From: Drechmeria coniospora
Lineage: Eukaryota; Ascomycota; Sordariomycetes; Hypocreales; Ophiocordycipitaceae
Length of the DNA stretch: 64,000 bases
Direction: 5' to 3'
Assembly: GCF_001625195.1 (NCBI RefSeq)
Contig: NC_054391.1
Span: 3,069,390-3,133,389 of the forward strand
The translations under genes and the position numbers were made by a program. Below are positions 20,801-30,094 of this stretch, piece after piece (position 1 is the stretch's first letter; every line of letters starts with the position of its first letter). The notes below the pieces were generated by a model, which worked only from the letters and a program-made list of their open reading frames with translations, ran no database searches and was not told the DNA's origin.

Positions 20801-21183
20801 GGTTCAGGCTCATGACGGGCGGCGACGACAACGCCGTCGGCTCCGCCGTCGTGAGTGAGAACGAGGAGGGCGACGGGTACACGGTCTCGACGCGAGGTGT
20901 CGTGCGGAGGGCGCACGGCGCCGCCGTCAACGGTGTCGTTCTCCTGCGCCGAGGCGGAGAGGGAGACGATGACGAGGTCGTCGGCGTGAGCGTGAGCAAC
21001 GACCAGCGTGTGAAGATGTGGAGGATGACGGGTCGCCGAGGACAAGAAGTCGCGCTCGTGGCATCGGCCTACAGCGCGGTGGCGGACCCCGGATCCGTCG
21101 CCCGGGTCGGCCATGGAGACGACTCCCGCGTCGTGCTCGGAGGGGTCGGCGTCGAGGTTTGGCGCTGGGCCGGAGCAGGTTGA
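17818..21183 (+). CDS. WDR6/Rtt10 (Trm734)-type WD40 protein
   Basis: A 1121-residue intronless protein starts from ATG 17818; the frame is open slightly upstream but only from GTG, and ATG 17872 is an alternative. WD40 repeats occur throughout: LASCSDDRTIRVWDVTERE, YSFGEDSTTQRWRF, YLASGAEDTLIQIWAYREE, YLFSSGGNEELFVWRIRK and HVALWKTAG, with a C-terminal SNDQRVKMWRM. The length, the early ITALAFY segment and the SGHEGSIYGVDMSP / SCSDDRTIRVWD block match the WDR6/Rtt10 family. In yeast that protein partners Trm7 for 2'-O-methylation of the tRNA wobble nucleotide and also affects endosomal recycling. The family call comes from layout and length; generic large WD40 protein is the fallback. Confidence 0.85.
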   Translation: MASVDRSLPASSSATTSRMARPTTRPGLQRELFQVPITALAFYTSPSGAVFVLAGEDASLSIYAADGPSAELICCLAVFDQDQPVHGIQVDGQQCLVWGSSLLSVLHLGALETDKTVKLVAKGRASDWIYDAALSPWDPSLAVLATAHNEVVPLRRGVSDSLVFGALTSPSRPMLYNAHLSWLSPTTVLVAAGTVFGDIVVWKYLFARDDSPAEYVVLFNLSGHEGSIYGVDMSPEILLPDGRPMRLLASCSDDRTIRVWDVTEREGTDKSIAQGSNMLGTGFRSTLNGQHASEQPQDAVMPIAVIMGHASRIWGVKFGVASTPSPGHGSLAIYSFGEDSTTQRWRFAFDVLEDDRVTGRLAHSQTYSLHQGKHLWAGAVLCRRDERTMIVTGGGDSKINIVREPDAECTPPGAAAGGDGIVAVDMQDMVRSLPAHQRAEDKSEMISRYDFLLNGQVLALSNLGRLFLSFPRADGLAWRQVEVDDGMTADLRFTYTIRTTSNGSAILGTSNGDVFYFQLPGRISRVARVPGRIIDINRLSPSAQQPDSSACVQVLVHIQGSPDSQYIALDASGKVLVHEAVKGLDGRFVATSSAMVGNLLIIGSRRGWLCLLARQDGGWRPMVNFATRSRDAITSIVPLPSASEPASDLVHLLLTSRDGKYRIYQFQRGAPAQLHLLHENAPPFGPMIEGAWFTSDRAEPELILYGFRSKDFVVWNETRREEVATVECGGAHRKFRLGRSGADPSRCWLAFTRTSKLYIYSQSGMPHQTLKAGTHGREIRAMSSNGRYLASGAEDTLIQIWAYREEQGPGRAEMQCLASMKAHASGIQELHWFGDEYLFSSGGNEELFVWRIRKLPTYGGLAVVCEGVFADKSPLGDLRIMDFDISGIDGGGGMLVTLAFSNSTVKTYRYTTGGGFALHAQGCYTGACLTQTRHLGLVRGQLWLCTTSTDGHVALWKTAGQVDGDGDARRHVLAEAVQMHQSSIKSIDLLRVGPRFRLMTGGDDNAVGSAVVSENEEGDGYTVSTRGVVRRAHGAAVNGVVLLRRGGEGDDDEVVGVSVSNDQRVKMWRMTGRRGQEVALVASAYSAVADPGSVARVGHGDDSRVVLGGVGVEVWRWAGAG

Positions 21184-24100
21184 GCGGCGGTTCTGAAACA
21201 CGGCTCCCACCGTGCGGAAACGACAAGAGGACGGTTGCCCTTGACGGAAGGCGACGACGGATCAGCGTCAACATGGACGACGAGACATCGGCGCCCGTCC
21301 ATGCAATGCACACATGCATGCACCGCTTGGTTTCTCGGTCATGGGTGGTCGTCATCGGTTGGCGAGAGTCTATTGGACACCTTGGCGACCAACAGAACTG
21401 CGAAGATGCTACAAGGAAGCCGATTGTACGGCCGGATAGCCTCCGGCTCGACAGAGGCAGGGCGTGGAGGGAGGGGCATGACACATTCGACTACCGGTTG
21501 CACGGAGTCGCGGATGTGGACTGCGCAGCTGCCATGGCGGCCGGCACCGGGACCGTTACGAACTGGTCCCAACCACAAATCGGCAAGGCCGGGTGGCCTC
21601 GGAGGATTCGTATCATACGAAGCCGAGAGAGTGAGGCGCGCGCGGCGTGGTGATGATTGAACCCGCACATGGTGATGATTCAACAAGCACATGGTGATGG
21701 AAGCAAGAAGTGGTCCCATCGGTTGCCGTCTGTGCCATGATTTATTACATGCACATATAGATGTGTACTTGTACTGGGAGCCAGCTTTGGCAATCCATGG
21801 CGGGCATGTCGTCGCCACCCTCACCATGAACCGAAGTTGGCAATTCAACAATGAGAAAGGCGCACGCAGCTACACCTAGGTGTACATTTCGACACTCGCA
21901 CTTGCCCATTCACTGGGGGGGATTTCAGTAGTCCACGAGAGTGCCCAAGTTGGAAATTAAATCCAGAGCACCGTGGCACTTGCTCGTGCTCATGAAGCAG
22001 CTGGCGGGCGGCAGTGGAGTAGTTGTGCAAGACGAGGTAATTATGGCATCCAGGTAAGGACTGGGTACGGAGTACAGTATCAGCAGCAGTAGATATTACC
22101 TCGGAGTACGGAGTACACGTACGGAAAAAAAATCGGCATGGGGTGCTCGCTCACACCGATGATGGTGACGACCGGCACTCCATGGACTCCCTCTTACTTG
22201 CTTGCTCAACGTCACGGGGTCGCCAGACCCATGACCGTGGGGAAAACTAGCGCTTCGAGGGAAGCAATCAGTAGTAACTTGTACGGAGTACTCCGTGCAA
22301 CAATGGTGATTCCTCGGTACTCCGTGACGGCAGTGCCAATGCGTGGGCCACGCGCATACTGTCGGCAGACCTCGCACCATGCGGTCGGCTCCGGCCCTAG
22401 ATGCACTCGTAGGTGTAGGTGCCGTTCAGTTGGGGCCAAGAGTATTCGTGCTCAGCAAGTCATTGTCGCTTCATCACCACCACTCACTAGTCGTGCATGT
22501 ACATACCCGCACATGTTTCTCCATGGCATGAACCGAGTCGGGCGTTTTCAGGCCGTCGATCCGTCGGCGATGCTGTCCGTCACATCGTGGCCGCGGTCGC
22601 CGTTCCAAAGACGACGAGGAAGAGAAGCGTGTCCCGTGATTCTCTCCCACCAGGGCGGTGCAAGCGTAGGTGCGGCACTTTATTCCGTCGCCTCTTCACG
22701 TTCCGCCTCCGTCCGCTCCCTGCCGCACGCCGTTGGCGTTCGTCGTGGCCCTGCCCGCGAGCAGGCCGATGCACGGTATGCACGCCATTCACGCACAAGT
22801 GGGGGACGCCGCAGGGTGGCCGACAAAGTTTGCTGCTGTCGATCTGGATGGACGCGACGGTGCACGGCTCGACACGGCCAGTTGGTTGAACCAAGAAAGA
22901 CAATCAACGGACAGGATAGGGGCGTGATGCTGGATTTGACGCACCGCCGCACCAGCCTTGCGGCCTCGGGCGCGTAGCCATCGAGTCATTCGGCTCAAAC
23001 TGCGAATCGCCCAAAGCCATAGCCAGTCAGCACATGTACGGGCACTGCCAAGCTTGTTCTGGGGCCACGATGACGGACAGCCCGTATAGTTGTACTGGTA
23101 GAAGTCGGTCTCGTTGGTATCCCCGCTCGATGCCCTTCTATATCTTGGTTGGTTGTGGATCCGACGGGAAGGATCATGCTTGACCAAGAAAACAACTAGG
23201 AGGCCTCTGCTTCACGGCAGGGGCACGAGGCCGAATGCATGTCCGCACACAGCGCTGCACGCTTTCGAGGGCGTAAAAGTATGCACTTTTCCGTACATGC
23301 ACATGTACTCGATAAGTATGCTGGAGTGGGAGGCAGACGAATGCGCATGAAAGCAGAATCATGGAGGGACGGGACTTGGATGAATAGGAAAGAAAATTTG
23401 CCCGTCATTTGCTTCATTCTGCCGTCGTCTAGTGGTGCGGAGAAGGCTGGGTGACTAAGCACTCAAGCACCGTGCGGATGCAAGTACTCCGTATCCGTGC
23501 AAGTAAGGAATACTGTATTACTTAATTCAGCACAGCTATTCCGTACCCCTCGCTGGAACGGGAATGGTAATTAAAAGCGAACTCGTCCAGCACGCACGAC
23601 CTCTGCACATGCATTAGTACGTTCCAGTTAGTTATTATACACTGTGCTAAACATGTGTGCAACACTCCGTGCTGTACTGTACGGTGCACAAGTACTTACG
23701 TACACCAGAGGGCAACATGGACAGGACTGCATCTGTGTATTGTAGTTGCTGTGTACAACCTTGATAGCATCCTGTGCAAATACCGGAGCAAGTCATACAT
23801 GTAGGTACAAAATGGGATGCACATGTAGTTGTACAACTACTGTAGGGAGCATTACACGTACAACTAGTTGTACTTTGTTGCCAGTAGTTTCGAGTGATGT
23901 ACAGAGTATTACTCGTACGGAGTCCAGAATAGGTGCACCTAAGTACTTGTACTGTACTTGAGTACTCGTACAGTAACTCTGAAGGTGTACACTTTGGTGC
24001 AGTGTAAAGACCGTAAGTACATGTACAGAAGTACATGTAAATTTGTTAATTTTAATTTCCAACCCCATGGAAGCCTCGATACTGGTACGCCGTAGCTTAG

Positions 24101-26921
24101 CTGCTTCGTTCTTGGTCATGGAGGACTGGTTGTGGGGAGGTGGGCCACTATGATGACCACATCCTGTACTTACTGTACTGCAAGTACATGTGCTGTGCTT
24201 AAGTACAACCATTACATGTACACTACATGTACAGTGCTCCGCACAGCCACGGCTAATACTGGTACATGGTAAGTACTGCATGGTAGCTAGCAAAAAGTTC
24301 CTATTCATCATGCCAGCAGACACCCTTTCTTGCTGGCGGACGGTTCAGGTAGATGACGGTGTACGTAGATGGAATGGGGTTCATGGGTCTGTCAATCATG
24401 GGCACAGTGCCGCTTTGCCCCTCTCCTTGTTTGATAACGACGCACATGCCGTAGGTGCACATGTAGGCGTAAGTTACATGTACAGTACTGTAGGCGCAAG
24501 TAACATGTAGGCGCCTGCTTTCATAAGCACTCTGCGCTGGTGTCGACGCACCGTACATGCAAGTACATGTACTTGAACCTGCTTATACGTACTGCGCGGA
24601 CTGAGTTTTCCAGCAGAGGTGACGCCCTGCAGATACTGACGGTAACATGGTAAAGCAGCACGTCTACCGTACAGTGCTCGCGACCAAGCAAGCAATACAT
24701 TCCACACCAGTGTACAAGTACCCAGTGCCTACAACAAGCAGGTGTGCAACACTCCACGATAAGCATCATAAGCATCATGGAGTAGATGCATGCATGTACT
24801 TGTACCGAAGACTCCGTGGAGGTAAAAGTACGCTGTCGCGACATGCTGGTATGGCATCCAAAGAGCTCACGCTCAGTGCGGCGCCTGTTTTTTGCAGCCG
24901 ACATGTACATGTAAGTACTTACGCCTACATGTGCGGAGTACTTGTAAGCACTGTGCCGCAGTTGCGTACGACAACAAATACATGCAAGTACGAAGGTGTA
25001 AGTAAGTGTAGTTGTACAGTAAGTACGCCAGAGTGTGAGGACTGTGCGGATACCTACGTTGTAATTAAAGTGTCCGTATATGTCCATGAATGAATGACAT
25101 GTGCTCTACAGTTCGGAGTGACTGAAGATGGACGCCAGCGCGACGTGCTTATACAGTACTGCATCCATGTGAGTTTGCACTGCCGGCCGGGAGATGGCAT
25201 CGACGCCGACGGTGGAGCAACGTTGAATGACTTGACATGCCCTTCTTCAGCAGGTAACAGTATTGTACATGGATGCGAATGTACCACTGCAGTACGGAGT
25301 ACGGGGTAATTACAGTATTTGCAGTACTTGCTTGCATGGAGCGCTGGGGTACTAATACTTGTACTGTACCCTGCGCACCTACGGCTAGTAAGTACTAGGT
25401 ACTAGGTACATGTTCACCTTGCACCAGGTCGGGGCATGCAGTACGGAGTAAGTACGGAGTAAGTAAGTGGCAATTGCCTACCAGTACTCCGTACGTAGTA
25501 GTACACTTACATTAGTACTTGTACGAGTATAAGAACTTACTGTACATGTACTTGTAGTGCTACACTGTGCTTGGATGTACTGTAGTTGCAAGTACCTACT
25601 TATATTTGTATTGCATGTACGGAGTACAACTACAGTACATGAACGTGCTCGTCCGCTCGGCAAGTGGGCAATTCGAAACCCGCATACTCCGTACGGAGTA
25701 CATATTAATACTCCGTGCTCCGTTAGTTGGTACAACGTTTAGTGCTTGCTCAAGTATACCAGCCCTTGTACCATGTACTTACTCGCATCGTTTGATGCTT
25801 TCTACTTAGTCAGCACACGTGCGACTACGCCAATGCCATGCAACGACATGCAACCACACGACAGTATTTTGACATCGCATTGTGCTTGCGTTGGTTTTTC
25901 GCACAGAGGGTAGTCGTACCCGCATACGCTCGCGCGGCGTACATGCACTTGATGTGCTCGCCATGGACGTGCTGCGTCGACATGGCGTACGTGTGCCTCT
26001 GCATCGACGGTACCCTCCGTGTATGGGCGCTTGGCGGACGAGGAGTGGAGTTGACCCAAGATTCATCCGGAACTGGAAGCCGTTGAAAGACTCTGCTGGT
26101 TCTTGTGCGGACTGTGCCTACGGTACAAGTACAAGCCCAGGCTACGAGCACCGGTAATCAGCACCGTCGGTACCGCGTGTACAGCACGCCTGAGCCGATC
26201 CGCCGTCCATGGCTTCGTGCCTGTGTGCGAGTAAGTACAGGCATATCCTCCAGCACGCACAGCATCCGTACATGTACGGAGTAATGCGTCATGCTAACAT
26301 CTGTGGCCGCAAGTACTTGCGCTGTGCACTGGTGGAAGCTCCCATCCCTGCATCCACACCGAGCGCTGCGCAGAATGCCGCCGAGTGACGGGGCATCCAA
26401 TTTAACGACTCGTTGGGGATGTCTATTGTTAGGTGGAAGACGCCAGATTTAGTCATGCCGCGAGATTCGTCTTGACTCACGGGCCAGCATCCCCCCCCCC
26501 CCCCCGGCAGGGTCCGTCGTGTCGGATGAAGCGTGCCCGTGCCTGCAGGTAGGTGTGGTGCAAGCATGGTTGGCACCCAAGTAAGTACATGCATGTGCTC
26601 GCGGTCGTGGTGGATGCAGGTATGCACATTTGCTTGCCGCCCTTGCATGCGAGCAGCTAACAGGTTCCTGTACAGACACGGTCCTCCCACGAATACCCCG
26701 TCTCTTGCTGCCTGCCCCGTCCTGCCCAAAGTATTGCAAGCACACGAGTGTTATACCCCAAAGCACAAGTGCAGGGAACAGGTACGCATGCTTCCCTGCG
26801 TGTGGGCAGTGCCTTCTACTGGCACGGTGGGTATATAAGAGTCGAGCATTCCCACCCGCCTCCCCGGATTCATGTTACCTGCCGAGTGACGTGACCACCT
26901 GTCCGACAGCTGCTGGAGAAA
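21184..26921. other. 5.7-kb gene desert rich in GTAC motifs
   Basis: No gene, tRNA or rRNA was recognised. The sequence is dominated by GTAC-centred words (ACATGTAC, CTTGTAC, CAGTAC). It contains several ACTCCGTA/TACGGAGT elements, including the palindromes at 22283-22296 and 25685-25700, and a run of about 15 C at 26491-26505. Longer frames such as 22138-22977 have unstructured compositions. The right end is the promoter of the gene at 26922. Confidence 0.55.
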
Positions 26922-29517
26922 ATGTCGGCCATACCTGCCGTCTCCCAACTCAAGTCCCTGTTCCAATGGGTGACCGGGGACTCGGAGGGTGCCCGGAGAA
27001 CGCAGGACGAGTTCGTCGACGCGTGGTGGAATCATCCTTTGAGCACCGGTTCCGATTTCTTGAACGCCATCCCTGTTGTGGGCCACATCAAAGGCAGGTC
27101 CGACGCCGCATGATGGCTCGTCTTCTACCCTTTCTTTCTAACTTTGCCGTAGGAGTCGTGCACTTTATCCTGGGCGACAATGAGGGCGGCGTGCGTGCTG
27201 AAGAAATGGCGACGCGCACCGTCGTGGTCCTCAGCGCCGCGGCTCTCACCATCGGTACGGACGGGCTTGCCGCGCCGATCCTGGCAGGTGTCTTGGGAGG
27301 CATCGCTGCCGATGGTGCCATCACAAGTGAGTCCACGGCGAAGGGTGTCGAGCACGATTCGAGCGTCCGCTGACGGGCCATGGACAAGTCATCGAAAGCC
27401 AGATCCACGGACACCCACACCCCCACGGTTTCGTCGCGGCCGCACAGAATGTCGTTTGGGCTTTCAATCAAAGCAACTACGATCACCTGGCCGGAGATTT
27501 GTTCGACGTCGTTACCATTGCCGTCATGGACGGATTCGTTGGTCTGAAATCCGTGCCGAATGCTGCCAAGAGCAGACAAACCGTGGTAAGCCTGTGCTCG
27601 CCGCCGTCCATTCGTCCCTCTCCGCTAAGCCGTCAAGATACATCGAATCGAGGGTCAGAAGGTGGTCAAGACGACGAGTGACGCATCGCTCAGCGTATTC
27701 TTTGCCGCCAACGACCAACGTCTTTTAAGCTACATGGGAAGGCTCGTCACGCGAGAGATTTCCGGCGTCATGGAAGATGTCGAGGTTTTGACAAAGGGAA
27801 GCAAGCCCAAGGCTGAAACGCCATTCGTATCCATCATCCGAGGCGGCAAAGTCGAGCAGGGTAATCCTCAAGCCAAAGTCTCACTGACCGTCGGCAATGC
27901 AAACGAGGCGTATGGAGAGTATGCGCAAAATCTTATCGATCAGCGGGCATATGCCAAGCAGTTCAACGAGTTGTCGAAAGCTGCAGGTTATGAAAGCAGA
28001 TTGACCGGAGACAGCCATCAAATCAAGCTCAAGTCGTTCAGGGTACGTCTCATGAATATCCCTCGACCACGGCTACCGCCATGCTAACACGCCGACGTCA
28101 GGTCATGACACGCGACCTCGAGAAGCCGGAAATAAAAGCCATCACGGAACATGCCAAGCGCGTCGAGCCTCAGGGGACGGCCAAGGTCAGCGTCAAAGGT
28201 CATGGCCAGTTCGAGGTTGATACTTGGCGCATTTCCCCCATTCTGGAAAACGTGGTCGAGGGGAGCTATCGCGTGGAAACGCCGTGGATTAGTCGCTTGC
28301 CGACAAAGGTCCTCGAACTGATTCGAGATCACCCTCAGGCCTTTGGAAAAGTCCGATCGTTCCACTACACGAAAACCCTCGTCGATGGCTTCAGCCACAT
28401 AAGCCCCATCAATCTTCACAACATAACACATGAAGAGATCCACATGGAAGAGGTCGCCGTCGATGGACTACTGCACTGCCGGCATGTGAAGGCGGTGGCG
28501 CGGTCTCTGAACTCGACCTGGATCGATTGGACCGAGCACTACGAATACCTGGTCAAGTACACCGACGGCAGTACGGAGTGGGTGCCGGCAGACCTCATCG
28601 CCGAGGACCTCCGAAAGGAATACCAAGCTCGTGTGATGAAATCTGCCAGGGAAATACAGTCGTTGGAAGAGACGACGCAAGGTGGCATGATGAAGGTCTT
28701 ATACACGGACGGAACCGAGGGGAAAGTGCACTCGAACCAGCTGTTCTGGCAGGAAATCGACAAGCTGGAGCATGAGCTTGACCCTCGCGAGGTTGATGCC
28801 ATCCTCTATCACATGCAGAGGCAGGAAAACCAAGTCAGCCTTCAGGTCCCCGTCGACCCTAGAAGCAAATTTCCCTTGAAGGCCGGGGTCGGCGCCGTGC
28901 CGTATGTCAACCAGGACCATTTTGAGCAACCGGCACCCATCTATCTCGGCTGGGCTCGCGACTTTGACGGAGGCGTCTTTCCTTGCATGGTCGACCCCGA
29001 CAAATACCGAGGTTGTGCGCTTGTTTACAACAACGAGGTTGTCGTTCATCAAGGCAAGTATGAAATTTTACCATTCGACGAAACGAGAATGGAGTTTCAG
29101 AAATCAGTACATGGCCTCGTGCCTCGAGGCTATCACGCAATCGTTGGCGGCTACGACAAAGACCACAAGGTTCAATACCATTGCATAGCCAGATGGAAAG
29201 ACAGATGGATGATCGGAAGGGCGGGGCCGCAACTGGTTCGATGCCCTCTTCTCCCCTTTTGTGCCGAAGTGGAAGCTGATGATGTTGTAGAACGGAGCGA
29301 CGATGCCGTACATATCTACGGTGCGCAACAGCACCGAATGCGACATGCTGTACGTTGCTCACTTCCAATCGTTCCCGCTTCCTCCTACTCGGTACTAACG
29401 TGCAAAATGCAGGGTTTGGAAGAACCACTAAGATGCGTAAAGGGGAAGCCGCGGAAGAGTGTGGGTGGTAGAGGTGGGCCGGAACGGCGTAGCTACCAGG
29501 TAGCTGGCGATGGGTAA
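26922..29517 (+). CDS. Multidomain toxin-like protein with chromo-like and DM9/DUF3421-like regions
   Basis: I read six exons: join(26922..27093,27153..27326,27389..27585,27638..28042,28102..29349,29413..29517), 766 residues. Intron 1 needs a GC-AG pair (AAAG/GCAGGT) to keep frame; the others are GT-AG with CTAAC/CTGAC-like branch sites. The N-terminus carries two related motifs, WVTGDSEGARRTQ and FILGDNEGGVRAEE, around an IPVVGHIKG segment. A Gly/Ala-rich hydrophobic stretch follows (about 80-115), reminiscent of pre-toxin regions of polymorphic toxins. Residues 462-491 (YEYLVKYTDGSTEWVPADLI) look chromodomain-like. Residues 595-694 (PIYLGWARDFDGGVFPC...AIVGGYDKDHKVQ) resemble a DM9/DUF3421 repeat. 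No signal peptide is visible. Function is unknown. It converges on another toxin-like gene 577 bp away. The last exon is the least certain. Confidence 0.6.
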
Positions 29518-29659
29518 TGGCGGCATGGACGGTTCGGCATGTACGAGGTAGTAGTATATGTTTTAATACATGAAACATTCGTTGTCAAGCTCCTGCGCCG
29601 CGGATATCGCGGCGGAGATGTCGAGTGTATCGCAGCCGCTGTCACAAGCTTTCGGGCAG

Positions 29660-30012
29660 GCAGTAAGCGACAGGATCTGTCGTACATATTGAGAATACAA
29701 CGTCAAAAAAGCATGGAGATTGATAATGAATAATAGTCTAGTGGTACCTAGAGTGCCTAGGGGGTAAGCGACAACAATATGTGCCGTATATATATTGAGA
29801 GTACGCAACATTGAAGTGGCGAGTTTGAAATAAATAGTCTAGCGGTGCCCAAGGGGGTGAGCGACAGAAACTGCCGTATATACTAAGAATAAACATCGAA
29901 GTGGCGAGTTTGATAACAAATAGTTAGTGGTGCCTAGGGGGCTGAGCGCCAGGATCTGCATCGAAGTGGCGAGATTGATAATAAATAGTCCAGTGCTGCA
30001 TGGGGGTAGGTA
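29660..30012. repeat. Diverged tandem repeat between the convergent toxin-like genes
   Basis: About four copies of an 85-100-bp unit are present. Each contains a GAAGTGGCGAGTTTGATAA-like piece, AAATAGTCTAGTGGTGCC, a CTAGGGGG..GAGCGACA box and a GTATATA..GAGAATA segment. The copies differ by substitutions and short deletions, the last being truncated. It fills nearly the whole 3'-3' spacer and may serve both terminators. Confidence 0.8.
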
Positions 30013-30094
30013 GTAGCTCTTTGCTTCCCGACGTCCTTGCTCCTCGCCGAGTATGCCATCTTGCCAACGGGGTTCGCCTTTTCTTGTCTTTCTC

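Noticed and set aside
22138..22977. 279-codon plus-strand ORF
   Set aside because: Irregular composition, no domain or signal, embedded in GTAC-rich intergenic DNA with overlapping frames on the other strand.
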